This document shows positions 14,101 through 27,549 of a stretch of DNA of 64,000 bases, piece after piece. Under the pieces are notes generated by a model, which had not been told where the DNA came from, ran no database searches, and saw nothing but the letters and a program-made list of their open reading frames with translations. Position 1 is the first letter of the stretch; each line of letters opens with the position of its first letter. This DNA is from Chrysomallon squamiferum. Lineage: Eukaryota; Mollusca; Gastropoda; Neomphalida; Peltospiridae. Both the position numbers and the translations under genes were made by a program. Where the stretch lies: NCBI GenBank assembly GCA_012295275.1, contig CM022679.1:11555669-11619668 (forward strand), given 5' to 3'.

Positions 14101-17100
14101 AAAAAACAGATAAAATTAACAGTTTTTTAATTTCTCTATTTTCACAACAATAAAATGAAATGATTATTACAGGATCGCATAGAGGCAAGACGACTTCATG
14201 AACAGGCTGGGCTCAAATTCATTGAGTGTTATGTTAATACACCCATTGAAATCTGTGAACAGAGAGATGCCAAAGGTCTTTACAAGAAAGCAAGGGCAGG
14301 CCAGATTAAAGGTATTTCAGATGCTAATAATATATACCATACATTAATATCAAATATGATTAAAATAGTTAATAACAGTAATAATTTCGTATCTAACATT
14401 ATGCTAAGTTAAATAGCTGACAAGTAAATAGATTTATGTTACAGTAACTGTTCCTGCATCAAATAAATACAGTTATTTCATGTTATCAGTTTCAGCATAG
14501 CAAATATTAAATGAATACTGGGATAATATTCATGTTCTCATGGTAATATATTTTGCAAATAAATCTCAATTTGCAATAATTCTAAAAGACATTTTCCTTA
14601 TTCAGCATTTGCAAACTTAACATTACATTTGATTGTTTTAAATGTTTTTAATATTTTTTTTTTCAGATTTCTTTATCACCACCATTATCGTTATAATTAA
14701 CTGACACTGGTTACAGAATATTTTTGCAATCAGCTGTTGATAAGAAAAGATTATTTCTTTTTTCTACTAAATATGATTAGTTATCTCCCTTCAGTATATA
14801 AGAAATTTATAAAGTATTGCAAATTTTGGTTTTTAAATTAAGTTTATTACACAGATTTTCTATAATATTCATCATATTTGAGTATTTTATAAAACAATTA
14901 CTTACTATTTCTCTTTTACAGGATTCACTGGTGTTGACTCATCATATGAATCACCCGAAAATCCAGATGTTACTCTGAAGGCTGGACAGCTTTCTGTGGA
15001 TGAGTGTGTTCAAGAAGTTGTGCATGCTCTTATTGAGCAGGTGAGATGCTTCTGAAAAATTCATGTTGTTTTTGTTGTTTTTTTAATTTTTATATACTAC
15101 GTTCTTTTTCCAAAAATTTATTATTCAGTTTAATAATCACAGATTTTAAAATTTGTTTGAAATATTAAAATAAATCTTTTTTCTTATTAATTAACCCTAC
15201 ACTTCATTTACAGTGATTGCACTTCATTAAAACATTAACTTTTATTATTATTTTTCCTCAGTTATTAAGTGCATTATCCTTCTTTAATATATATTTATAT
15301 ATATTAATGTCAACTAAGAAATCCATTTTGATTCTGATAAGCTTTTGTTAGTTTTGTATTTTCATAATCTATTACTAAATTAATGAAGAAGTGTGACAAG
15401 AATATCATAATAATAAGAAAGTTTGCTTTTTATTTGTCAGTAATATTAAATGTTAAAGGGCTCTCAAGTTAACAAGAACTGTAGACTTGGAATTTATTTT
15501 ATTATTATTATTATTTTATTATTTTATTATTAATATTATTTTTTTGGACTTTCTTATGCATTTATTAAGTGTTGTATTTTGTATCTCTAGGATATTGTTC
15601 CTCAGAGTGCTATTAGTTCTGTAAAGGAGTTGTTTGTTCCTGAGAACAGAGTGGAAGTTGTCAGAAGTGAGGCTTGTTCTCTGCCATCATTAGAGATATC
15701 CAAGGTAAGATAATAATATATATAATAGTTATAAATAAATTTATATATATTACTAAACAAATTTTATTTTTATTTTTTTAAATGATGATTATCATTTTGC
15801 TTTAGATTTTCACTTTTTATTTATTTATTTGTGTTGTGGGTTTTTTAGAGGATGTGTAATTCAAGATTCTTTCTCTTTTTTTTTTTTCATATCTTTTTCT
15901 GCTTTTATTGTTTGTTTATTTAAAAAAAAAAAATTGTAAGACATATGGATAATTGGATATTTAAAATATGAAGTGGTCATAATTAAGTCATTTCATTTAA
16001 TTTTTCTCATTATAGTCCTGGCTCTCTCCCAAACTCAGCATAAATAATACCTGGGTGTTAATGCCCATGATTTGGTAGTAGTGGATTTCTTTTTCTAAAC
16101 TATCTTTACCAAAAAAAAAAAAAATAACAATAATAATAATTATATTTTACATCAATTAACAGTTAATGAAGTTTTTTCTTAATATGTGTTAAATTAATAC
16201 TCATATTCATATGATTTATTTACTTTGGTAGATTGACTTACAATGGACCCAAGTGCTGGCTGAAGGATGGGCCACACCTATTACTGGTTTCATGAGAGAG
16301 AAGGAATTTCTGCAGTGTCAGCATTTTGGTTGTCTCTTTGATGGTAAGTATTAATCAAATAAAATAGTGTAATAATAATGGATTTGATGTCTGTTTTATT
16401 TGAAAGATATGCTATTTTAATAAAAATAGTCATTGCAGTTAGGAATTAAAACTTTTATTACACTCTAATAAAAATAATTGTTTTCAAAAAAGTTTTTTTT
16501 TTTATTGTATTTACTGATTTATTGATATGATTTTGTTTATATATTTTACTCATTAATACATGTTTTAATTTCACAATAGTTAAAAATATTTTTTTTTGTA
16601 TTTATTACCTTTTATAGTTAACTAAAATTATATTTGGGTTAATGCACTTTATCCTTATTTTTAAAAATATCTGTTTTATTATTTTCAAAGTTATTGCCTA
16701 AACAAATGTAATGAATAAGATTATTTACATAAAATGTTAACAAAGGGTTGTGAGTCTTTTATTGTATGTTGGCATGCCATTGTTGTTGCAGGTGGGGTGA
16801 CAAATCAGTCTATACCAATAGTGCTACCTGTTCAGACAAGTGACAAGGAAAAACTTGAAAGCTGTTCTGCTTTCTCCCTGAAATATGAAAACAAGGTGTT
16901 GGCTGTACTTAGGAACCCAGAGTTCTACCCACACCGCAAAGAAGAGCGTTGTTGTCGTCAGTTTGGTACCAATAACAAAAATCATCCTTATGTTAAGGTT
17001 AGTGTTTTATTATTAATGTAGACGAGATTGGTATTAATCAATAATGTCAGCATGGGATTGTTAATTAATTGTTGAATTATTTATCCTAGGTTAGTATTAA

Positions 17101-20100
17101 GCCATTTCTTCATCTGAATTATTAAAGGTTATACAAGAAATATTTATTTATTATTCCTCAAATTCTGTTTTTTAGCTGGTGAAAGAAAAATGTGTTGCCC
17201 CATAAAATATATATATATATATTTTTTTTAAAAATACAAAATAGAAAATATATCATTCACATCTATGTTAATTTTATGCTAAACCATTGTCATTATTCTA
17301 TGATGGACACATTATCTAAACCAATATTTCATGTAAATCATTGTTACCTTTATCAGTTTTTGTTTTTTAACTTACTGTATAACAGGGATTAACATTTATT
17401 AAACTGATTTTATGACTGATTTTCTCTTTTTTTTAGTAATGTTTATTAAAAATGGCTTTTTAAAATGAAAATCAGGAGATTTCTTTCTGTTTTTTTTTTC
17501 TATGCATGAGAGAACTGTTTTATCATCAAATCATGCATACTTCAATTAGAGGCATACCACTTATTTGAAGAATCATAAATGAAACATACATATTAATTAT
17601 TGGTTTTTTCTGTCTGACAGATGATACATGAAAGTGGTGACTGGCTGGTTGGAGGAGATCTGGAAGTCCTTGAACGAATCTACTGGAACGATGGATTGGA
17701 TCATTATCGACTAACTCCAAAGGAACTTCGAGCAGAGTTCAGAAAGATTAAGGTTAATTTATTTTATTATGATATCTGTAAGCTTCATTCATATTTAATA
17801 TTTTGTATAAAGACAGATTAGCCTACATGATTATCTTAATTGAATGTAAATTTGAAGCTAAACCAAAAAACCTGCATGTTATTAACCCTCCAAACCATAC
17901 ATTTGTATCTAAATGTAAAACAATAAAAAAATAAAGTAATAAATAAGTAAAACTTTTGACAAATTATTCACATAAAATGTCAGTTTTATGTCATATTTTT
18001 AAAATATTCCTGACATTTGTTAAATAGTTTTATGGTCTGTTTTAGGCTGATGCTATATTTGCATTTCAACTGAGAAATCCGATACATAATGGACATGCAC
18101 TACTTATGGCAGACACAAAACGCAGACTGCTGGAGAAAGGATACCAGAAACCAGTTCTGCTTTTGCATCCTCTAGGTATGGTACATTATTAGAATTTTGG
18201 TTCACTAAAATTCTTTAAGGTATTTTATCTTTTATTCAAAACATTGACAGTTACCAAAATTAAAAAACTAGATTAAAGAATATTTATGGTTTATTATTTC
18301 ACAGTGTATTGTTTGTGTTCCAGTTGGCCATCAACAAAAATAACTCCCACAGGAATTACCACTTTTGTAATGTAATATTTATTTCTGAACACAACAGCAA
18401 TATAAAACAAAGTTTAATAATGTAGTCTCCATCATTTTTATAACAGTTGTTACTGGCAAACTTTACTGGAATTGTGAGAGCATCCGATATTGGTATTGAT
18501 ATCCTGCATGATGTTTTCATGTTTTGTTACTGGATCTTTGAATGCAGGTGGGTGGACTAAAGATGATGATGTTCCTCTCCCAGTGAGGATAAAACAGCAC
18601 CAAGCTATTCTAGAAGAAGGAATTCTTGATGCAGAGTCCACAATTCTTGCAATTTTTCCATCACCAATGATGTATGCAGGACCAACAGAGGTATAAAATA
18701 AATTAAATTATCTTCATTGCATCATTTCTATCATCAGTCATTCAGGGATATGTGCTGGACCAATGTGGATAAAATTTGTAGTTCTTTTTCTTAGAATCAT
18801 AGTTCCTAGTCTGTTGGTTAGGGATTATATTAAATTGTTTGTTCTGTTTGGAATGGTTGAATACATGGGTTGACGAACTTTTTAGACCATCAACATCTTC
18901 ATGGAATTCTTGATCTCTCATTGGCCCTCAAAAATGTAAAATAAATAAATAAATATCTCTGTTTAAATAAATAATGATAATTTAAAAAATATATAAAAAT
19001 AAAGATCATATTAATCACAAGTTTCATATATGATTACTACCAAAATTGACACCCTTTTGACCTCTGGTCACTTATCGCAAGCTTGAATAATCTCAGTGAC
19101 ACCCATGGGTTGATATCAACCAGTTTGCCTTAATTAAATAGAAACATTGAATTCTTAGTTCTTGTATAACTCTACCTTGTCTTTTTCCCTTTTTTTTTTT
19201 GAAGCACTCTAAAATACTATTAATAGTTTTATATCAAAATATTAATTTGTTATTCAGGTACAGTGGCATGCAAAAGCAAGAATGTGCACAGGGACCAACT
19301 TCTACATAGTAGGTCGTGACCCAGCAGGAATGCCTCACCCAGACACAGGCAAAGATTTATATGACCCAACACATGGAGCAAAGGTAATTGTATTGAAACT
19401 AAGCTTGTTAGATTAACTGTGAACATGTTTTCATAACTAATTTTATTAATCTACACCTGTGATTGTTAAAAAAAATAAAATAAAATAAAAAAGTTGGAAA
19501 AGAAAAGAAATCAAAGAATTTAAGTAAAAGAAACTAAATAAATAGCAGATTATTTAACTTTTTTATAGTTATATGAGCTGTTTTTGCTTGTTACATCAAA
19601 TTAATTACAACTAAAACTGATTAAAAGAGTGATTAATTTTTCAGCAGTCATCCACAGGTTTGCCATACTGCAGAATTAATGTTTTTTCTCTCTCTTTTTC
19701 ATCTTAAAATAGAATTTTAGATTAAAATTATATTTCTTGATATTTTGTTTAGTCAGTATATGCATATATTTGAGTCAACATGTTCATAAATTTCACAATC
19801 TTCTTACTTGGTTATATCCCTTTTACCTTCTGTTTACAAAATTTCTCTTTCAAATTTCAGGTTCTTACAATGGCTCCCGGTCTACAGCAGCTTGAAATTG
19901 TTCCCTTCAGAGTAGCAGCCTACAATATGAAACTGAAATGCATGGCTTTCTATGACACAGAACGTCGAGAAGAATTTGATTTCATCTCAGGAACAAGAAT
20001 GAGGAAGTTGGCAAAGGAAGGGCAGAATCCACCTCCAGGATTCATGTCACCAAAAGCCTGGTCAATCCTGGCTTCTTTCTATCAATCCAGCTCCAGCGAC

Positions 20101-20109
20101 AAAAACTGA
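10750..20109 (+). CDS. PAPSS: Bifunctional 3'-phosphoadenosine 5'-phosphosulfate synthase (gene span, 12 coding exons)
   Basis: The enzyme makes PAPS, the sulfate donor for all sulfotransferases, in two steps: ATP sulfurylase makes APS from ATP and sulfate, and APS kinase phosphorylates it. The joined exons give 619 residues, close to the usual animal length of about 620. The N-terminal APS kinase has a P-loop GLSGAGKT at 52-59 and [16 protein letters not shown] shortly after. The C-terminal sulfurylase has the HNGH nucleotide-binding motif at 418-421, GRDPAG at 514-519 and ISGTRMRKL at 579-587. All twelve exons join in phase with GT-AG borders. Nothing essential is missing. Cytosolic or nuclear location is inferred from the family. 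It could be the ancestor-like single copy corresponding to vertebrate PAPSS1 and PAPSS2; I cannot assign it to either. Confidence 0.95.
10789..13575 (+). other. PAPSS intron 1
   Basis: A 2.8 kb AT-rich intron with GT-AG ends. It holds a long pure TC repeat and otherwise nothing I recognise. Confidence 0.5.
11039..11122. repeat. (TC)42 microsatellite
   Basis: 84 bases of uninterrupted TC dinucleotide, about 250 bases after the candidate first exon of PAPSS. Confidence 0.97.
13576..13926 (+). CDS. PAPSS: PAPSS exon 2, APS kinase core
   Basis: 117 codons in phase 0 between ATTACAG and GCTAAG|GTTGGT. It encodes [29 protein letters not shown] (P-loop), [28 protein letters not shown] and CITSFISPY, all hallmarks of animal APS kinase. 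Confidence 0.97.
14173..14311 (+). CDS. PAPSS: PAPSS exon 3, end of APS kinase
   Basis: Encodes [20 protein letters not shown], then [21 protein letters not shown], the C-terminal lid and helices of APS kinase. It ends in phase 1 at AAAG|GTATTT. Confidence 0.96.
14922..15040 (+). CDS. PAPSS: PAPSS exon 4
   Basis: Continues [20 protein letters not shown] (family motif GFTGIDS.YE.P..PE) and the linker helix [12 protein letters not shown]. It restores phase 0 at CAG|GTGAGA. Confidence 0.96.
15591..15704 (+). CDS. PAPSS: PAPSS exon 5, linker to ATP sulfurylase
   Basis: 38 codons, [20 protein letters not shown] and onward. The VKELFVPEN motif marks the start of the sulfurylase part in animal PAPSS. 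Confidence 0.95.
16232..16343 (+). CDS. PAPSS: PAPSS exon 6, sulfurylase N-terminal part
   Basis: Encodes [20 protein letters not shown] and MREKEFLQ, the conserved LAEGWA.P..GFMRE.E motif. Phase 1 end at GATG|GTAAGT. Confidence 0.97.
16792..16997 (+). CDS. PAPSS: PAPSS exon 7
   Basis: Starts [12 protein letters not shown] and includes [19 protein letters not shown], all standard sulfurylase sequence. It ends in phase 0 at GTTAAG|GTTAGT. Confidence 0.96.
17621..17752 (+). CDS. PAPSS: PAPSS exon 8
   Basis: 44 codons with [20 protein letters not shown] and DHYRLTP. Phase 0 on both sides. Confidence 0.97.
18046..18175 (+). CDS. PAPSS: PAPSS exon 9, sulfurylase nucleotide-binding motif
   Basis: Carries [17 protein letters not shown] with the HNGH motif that binds the ATP phosphates, then [10 protein letters not shown]. 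Phase 1 end. Confidence 0.97.
18548..18690 (+). CDS. PAPSS: PAPSS exon 10
   Basis: Encodes [11 protein letters not shown] and [14 protein letters not shown], both diagnostic of animal sulfurylase. Ends in phase 0 at GAG|GTATAA. Confidence 0.97.
19258..19383 (+). CDS. PAPSS: PAPSS exon 11
   Basis: 42 codons, VQWHAKARM through [20 protein letters not shown] to HGAK. GRDPAG is the conserved active-site loop. Confidence 0.97.
19861..20109 (+). CDS. PAPSS: PAPSS last exon
   Basis: Starts [20 protein letters not shown] and ends with [17 protein letters not shown] and a Ser-rich tail (YQSSSSDKN) before TGA at 20107-20109. The tail varies among animals. Confidence 0.97.
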   Translation, partial: VLTMAPGLQQLEIVPFRVAAYNMKLKCMAFYDTERREEFDFISGTRMRKLAKEGQNPPPGFMSPKAWSILASFYQSSSSDKN

Positions 20110-20376
20110 AAAGGGATTTCAACACAAAATAGTAGTACAGTCAAATAATGAAAATTAATCCCACATTTCACATTAGTATAAATTTTAGTGCTGTTTATTT
20201 CTTTTTAATAACAAGAAAACTTTAAAAGTTTATATTATAAACCCTGTTATTTTTTAAATGTGGAAACATTACTAAGAGAAATGGGTTCAAGTATTCATAT
20301 TTTCTGGACCTGGAATATTTTTTTACAGATATTCTATAGGGAGGATTTAAAAGAATCTCACAATCCAATCCATAAT

Positions 20377-20401
20377 AATAAACTGAATTTTAATTAATAA
20401 A
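20377..20401 (+). terminator. Candidate polyadenylation signals of PAPSS
   Basis: Two AATAAA hexamers, at 20377-20382 and 20396-20401, are the first after the stop codon. AATAAA is common by chance in such AT-rich DNA, so the true 3' end may be further on. Confidence 0.35.
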
Positions 20402-23400
20402 TTCTCTAGCAATATTTAATATTATTTAAAAAATGCGATTGAGTTGGATTCATTACTGATAAAAAATATGAACATTTTACTATTATTCGTGTTTGTACTT
20501 CAGAAGCATTTTATTATTATTATTTTTTAATTTAGCTATAACAACCATAGACCTATTTTCAGTGATAGTTACAGTGCAATCTCTTGATATTTACAGTGCA
20601 GTATCTTGATGGAATAAGATTTATTTAATTGTTGTTAATGAAGATAAAATTCAGTGAAATGTTTGAGCATAATTTTTTTTATTTGATTGTACATTAATGG
20701 TTTTAGTAATTAAGGTGACAGGAATTTTTAACAATTATTTAATTATTGGAAATTGTAATCAGTGGTATTTAAAAAAAATAAAAAATAATATTTAGTGTCT
20801 ATTGAGTTCAGTTTCTTTAATTAAATCTGCATTAAATATCCAAGAAATCTGCAAACATTTTATCTTATTACTGTTAAGTGCAGCTGAATGTTTTGAATTC
20901 TCAGTTAATTGATTCTTCTTGAAGTTATTTTTAAACAATATTTTTAACAAATTTGGTGGTTTATTTTGAAACATTTTAATTATCAAAAGTATTAAATATT
21001 GTTACATCTTTAAATGTGCTACTTTAACCTCTAGCAGAAAAAACTTGAAGCATTTCATATTTTAGCAAAGAGATAACTGAAATAGTGAATAATTTAATAT
21101 TTTTAATGCATTTAAATTAATATATGATGCAAAGAAATTATTCAGTCTGTAAACCTTATTTATATTTTCACAGACTTCTGGGATATTAAGACTATAAGTA
21201 TCATTTTTCTCTCCGTCCATTATTTTCCTATTTTGAGTTTCTGTTCTAAAGATTTTAAATCCCTTTGACAGATATAAAATATTTTTCTTATTTTCTTAGT
21301 CTTCTTTCTTTTTTTTATAAATTTGTTGAAGGTTTTGTTGCAGTACAATTTAACCTGTTTACATATTTTTTTTAAGAATACTTATTTATTAAATACAACA
21401 TCAGTTAATATTTGTTTTCACTGGAAATACTCAGTTCCTTTAAGATATATATTTCAAAAGTTATAAAAAACAGCATCCCAGAACAAGTCTCCATTTGAAA
21501 AAAAGCCTTACCTAAGAATTAAAGTTTTTGGTCTCTTGAACAAATCCATATCTGTATTGTTTAACATGTTGATTATTTCATCGGTACTGGTAACAAAAAT
21601 ATTAGGCCTGTTTAGACAAAGTAAACCATAATTTGAGAGAGAAATATATATATATGTATTTTTTTCTAAATAATTACACAAGACTTCAAATTTCAGGATA
21701 ATTTTAAGATAATGTTTTATTATTTCTTTACCTTTTTCTGGAGAACATTATTCACAGGATTTGAGGTATATTATTATTACTGATTTAAGATAATTAATAA
21801 TAAACATTAAAGCTATAAAAATGTATTAGTTTTATTTCATTGTTTTATCTTCTCTGTTTTCAGTGATAATGAAAGTGTCATGAAGTTTAAATTGTTTGGG
21901 TTTTTTTGTTATTTAAAATGTTTCCTTAATAGCTGCTGTTTTACACATACTCTTTAATTTAAAACACAAAACAGTTGTTTTATGTCACAATATGATACAG
22001 ACACCTATGGCCTTTTGTAGAAACTTTTGTTTACACATTATGGACCACTGAAAAATATTTTTTATTTTATTAAATGGTAATTTTCAGTAATTCATCTGTG
22101 GACCAATACAGCTTATCATTTTTAATGTTTCTATTTTATATTATATTATAATTTTTTATAAATTTTTGTTTTTCTTTTATTAATTATTGATTTTGACACT
22201 TACTTATAATGCTTTGTGGGAATAAATGCCATGCTGGTGCAATATGGCTTCTGTTGGTGTTTGGTTTTCATTCATAAACTAGATGATTTAGTACTAAATT
22301 CACTCGAATTTTTTGTTATGGGATTTTGTTTAATTTTCTTTATTCTTTGCTAAACATTATGAGGTTGTAACAGTATAACCAACAAAATTATGGGACATTT
22401 TCTTAAGGTTATTGGTAGAAGAAATCAGCAATGTGTAATGACATGTATCATTCATGTAAACACATGATTTGTGGGGATGTTAATAAAGCAAGGACTGGTC
22501 ATCCAAGAATATTTTCTTTACAAATAAACCTAAGCTCCACATTATAAATGGTGAGATTATGAATATAATAATATTAATCACAGATAAGAGATCTCAAGCA
22601 CAAAAATATGCAGCTACTTAGAATATTCTGAATCAAACAACCAGTGATTGTTATAATATTTCTACCCATGGAGGGTGTCACTAATACATAATTTACTGTT
22701 AGCATGTCAACTATACAGGATTGTATTATAATAAAACAAAATTTCTAGGTGCATCAAGGTCAGTAAATGTTTTATTTATATTTTAATTTAGTTCCACAAC
22801 TGACAGTAAATTCATTATATTCTTAATACAATATTAAATTTTAACCATTAATGTTTAATGTTAGATATGTTTCATGTCTGCTTTCTGAGACAAAATATTT
22901 ATTAAAGCTACTTATGTTTTGTTATTATTTTCTTGTAATATATAATTTTTAAATTTATATTTCAAAACCTAATTTTTTTTAAATTTACCTCTGAAAAATA
23001 TAAATAAAAGTATTACTTAATGCTTAGATTAAATGATAATTTTAAATATAACTGTTCTTTCAGTTCTATGACATCCTAAGTTGTTGGAGACAAATATGGT
23101 CAATGTAAATTCAAATTCAAATGAATTATTTCTAAAGCTAAATTAATACTAACTGAAATATAAAATATAATTTAAATATGCTGCATTAAGTGCGACTGTA
23201 TTCACTTGCTAAGATAGTGTGTGCACAACAGGTTACCCTGACATTACTTTCAGATCATTATGGGTGTTTGCTTTTGGATGGAGTGAGACACTTTTTTAGA
23301 GAATGAAGAAAAGAAGATTTTTGCTCATCTGATTATACATAGGATAAATGTATAACTATGAATAACAAAAAATGCAGTGATATACAATGTAAAGGTGGAA

Positions 23401-26400
23401 ATATTAATAAAAATGTTTCTGTTTTGAAATAAGATGGAAATTTTCCAGGATGTATTAGAAATTGTTATAGTACCTATTCCCTTTGATCTCTGCTGCGACC
23501 TTGAAAAGAATCCTCATGTTGTTTGTATAGCAAGTGTTCTCATTTAAAATAGGTTTAATAAATATTTAAAAAGGGATAAAATGTGACACACTGGGTGAAA
23601 GAGATGTAACAGTGTTACAGTGACACTGCTTTCCATTAAGCCAAAACTTTTTAAACAAATCGTCAAAAGACATAATGAAATCTCAAACACTTTTCTATTA
23701 TACTTTTTGTTTTGATTGGATTTTTTGTTTGCTTGTTTGTTTGTTCTTTTGTTTTTTTCACTGCATTTTAAAAATGAATACAATTTTTTTTTTTAAATAT
23801 AATAATCAGACTGTGCATGTCACCCAAGGACATTAGAATCAAAAATCTTTTCATATGAATTTTTCCAGACAGGAACGAATCCTCCAACCTATTATATATT
23901 TATTTATTATGGAGCATTGGCTGCAGTGGGAAAATTCATGATTAGTTTATAATTTATCAAACTACATAGGAAAGAATAATTACAGTTTAAAATAATTTGG
24001 TTCAATATTAATCAAAACCTTCACTAACACATCCATGCATACAAATCTTTACTTGTCCTACATGTAGCCAACTATTTGCAATGCATAGATGCAGATTTAT
24101 TTCTTCATCAGGGTAGTAAAGTACAACTACAAAGCAAGTAGCTTCGAGAAACAAAGATTTAATAACTCTGCATGTCAAACTGAGTTGCATAAGCCATGTA
24201 CTAAAAGATAACAAAGATAAATCTTAACATGCAAGATAAAATCTCGCTTCAAACATAACAAGAAAACAAATACTGTTGCAAAATAACAGATTATCAGTAC
24301 ATTGTACCAAAAATATTAATTACAAATATCATTATCAAAATTTTCTTGAACTGGAAAATCAACAGAACTAAAAGCTATAGTGAATGACTTTTTTTTTTTT
24401 AACAAAGACTTGCACATTCTGCACACAGTATTTGTGATGGCTGGAGAAAATTCAGGTCAAATTTACTATGGAATAAGTAATACAACAAAAAAAAAAAAAA
24501 AAAAAAAAAAGAAAGAAACAACAACACACCTAACAAGCAAATTTATATATATATTAATATTTTTAATTTTAAAAATGAACATTTAGCAGCTCATCAGCAT
24601 ATTTTATCAAACTTAATGATTATAGGAGAGTTAAAAAGCTGCTGTTGCCACCACTTATTGAGCTAATTTTATCAATTACTGGTAATACGAATATTTTCAC
24701 TGTCATTTTCTTAAGATGGGAAAGCACATACTGTTGTCTTTGTTAATCCACTCACAGAACACTAAATGGAAAAGAAGATTGCTGAGTGAATGCTTTGACA
24801 AAGGTGTACAACTGACAGTGTTTTAACCATAAAGCTAAAGAATCATAAAAGCTGACATTAAATAACCAAGCTTGTAGAAAGCAAAATAAAGCATCAAGTA
24901 TAGTTCATAGGTTGAAATGGATTATTTGATGTTTAAGAGATTTGATATTGAAAATGTTGATATAGCAAGAGAAAGAGTTAGGGGAATGTTGTTTCTTGTT
25001 GTCTTGAAGAAATGATATTCTTTTAATTAAATTTAGATTTAGAACCTAGAGATTGAATAAATATTTTAAACAGTTTAAGAATGTGAATGGACCTAAAAGC
25101 ATGTTATTATTTAATTTGTGCAAAAAAATCATTTATATAATTTATTTATTTTTCATTTCAACATATCATTTCATCAAATTCTCAGTCCAGAAGATCTTCT
25201 TTTTTTTTTTTTATTCTGACAGACCCACATATAAAACAGATAAAACAATCACCTAAAATTTATTTGAACATTTTATTATCAATAAACAAAACTGAAATGA
25301 TGCTATGTTGCATTCGTTTGAAATAATGCCAAATGTTAGGGGTTTTTTGTTGTTTTTTTGTTCTGTCTTGTTTTTGTTTTGTTTTTATATCAGATTAATG
25401 TAGCTTAGGGTTTACTGCACAGTATTTCCATATCAAAACATAAAAATCATTTGCTCAGTAATTTAACTTTTTAAAGTTTATTTTTGTTTGCTCTTTGTAC
25501 ATTTCCACTTTTTTTTGAATATTGCAATTAATTTTCCCATATTGATTTTTTTATATTTGTTTATTATTATTATTTTTTTTTTTTTTTTTTTTTTTTCTTC
25601 ATTATAACTCATGCCCAAAGACAGGACTACAGTTTTTTTATGAAAACCTTTTCACTCCACCAAATAAAAATAATTACCTTTTAGAATGAGTATTGGAAAA
25701 CTAAAATTCATCCATCAAAATCATAAAATAAATGCAGTGACAATAAATTGTTTCTATGATTTTTCTTGGGTGTGCTATTGTTTTTTTTTTTTTTGCTATT
25801 GTTTCAATCTGAAATTTTTGCTGTAACAATTGGGAGGCTTCTCAAAAAATTTCATAAAAATCATTAAACCTATGACGTTAAAGGATTATCATTCCTTTAC
25901 ATTTGCAAAGATGAATTACAACTGAATGCCTAGAAGCTGTTGAAAAAAAGTGTGCACACAATTCTTGCAAGGGCTGTCATGACCAGTACTCACCTAACTC
26001 TTAACCAGTGCAGAGACATTTACTACAAGTGAATTCACCTAGATGTGAACCTGCATCTGTAATAATCCATAGTAGTGTTTACAACAAATGCAACAGACAG
26101 AGCTTTAAATGAGCACTGTTATTTTGACTATCTAATTATTTGGCAACTATCAACATTTTTCAACAGATAATTTAATATGCCAGTATATGCTGTTAATGTC
26201 TGTCTGAAGCTTCCTGAAAACTGGAAGGTAAAATCTTCTTTTGAACATTTAAATATTAATAACTGCTAGATGCAAGTTTGAAATATAGACACAGGTCTTT
26301 TTTCTTCTTTTTTTAATATATTTATTGCTATTTGTTGCTTCTTTTTTCTTTTATATTTTTTATTTATTTATTTATTATTATTAATATTATTATTTTTAAA

Positions 26401-27432
26401 ATTGCTATTTGATTTTATTTGTTTAATGTAAATTTACAACTTGCATAAAAGCTGTAAACAAACACATTAAACTGTTTATTATACAGATGCAGTTGGTCAG
26501 CCTGACCATTTAATACTGAGATCAGAAAAATTCGCAATCATATAATCATTGTCATTTATTTATGGAAAAGAAAAATAAGAAAAAAAGAAAATAAACAATA
26601 GTGATAAGTAGAAATGTATTTTCCAGATCAGTATCACCAAAAACTAAATAAAACAATCAAGAAATCACCATATTTTCACTTTGTTGTATATATTAATATA
26701 AAATAATAATAGTAAGAATAATAATCAAAACAATAATAACAACAAAACTAATAAAGTACTTAAAAAATAAATACAATTTTTTTTCCTTCCAAAATTAACA
26801 CCTGAAAGCAGGTATCATAATGTGATTTTCAACTAATGAGTATAAATTATGTTTCTGTCTGCAGAATTTAAAATATTTTCTCAATATTTCATTACTAACA
26901 CTGAAATTACAGCTTGGTATAGTTTATTTTCTCCAAAAGTATTTATTTCATAAACATACACTTACTGTTAAATATACCAAGGTTGCCTTGGTAATGAATT
27001 ATAATTAAATTTTATTACAGTATTTTAGCAGTTTATCTAGTCAGTGATACAAGTGTTTCTCATGAACATTAGCCCACTTTACATGATAATGTCTGCAGTG
27101 TGATGATTAAACAAGGAAGATGATGATACACCACTTCACTCAGATAGGCTATCATGATAACATAAAGGTTATGAACTGTCCCTGAAATAAAATTCTGGGT
27201 TTACAATAAAATGCAGCTATTTGCAGAGGGGAGGGATGACATGGGCAGGAATGATACAGATCAGTGATGGTGAGCAGAGAAATGAAAGATAGTTCAGCAG
27301 GTGAATTAATTGTGTAATGAACTCACTGTACAAGATATAGGCCTAACTGAAGTTTATAATTCAATTCAAAAGAGGTGTGCCAAATTATTATGGAAATGAA
27401 TGAATATTTCTTAACATCATCTCAACATTTTA

Positions 27433-27549
27433 TTAATGTGTCAAATGTACAGGTGAAACCTGCTGCTCCTCCTGTTCTACAGGTTCCTTTTTAATTATTA
27501 GCTGTAAATAATCTTTTATATGAACCTTTTCATAGGCAGGAAACTGCAT
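27433..27549 (-). other. Short acidic ORF or terminal-exon candidate
   Basis: A 38-codon frame from ATG, rich in Glu, Gln and Lys (contains LIIKKEPVEQEEQQ), ends at TAA 27433-27435. A minus-strand AATAAA overlaps the stop. A possible acceptor (TTATTTACAG) lies inside the frame. IKKEP fits the sumoylation consensus (hydrophobic-K-x-E). I cannot assign it to a gene, and chance remains likely. Confidence 0.2.

Noticed and set aside
24380-24586. Plus-strand ORF with a poly-Lys stretch
   Set aside because: The Lys run is the 24-A homopolymer, and the rest has no coding signal.
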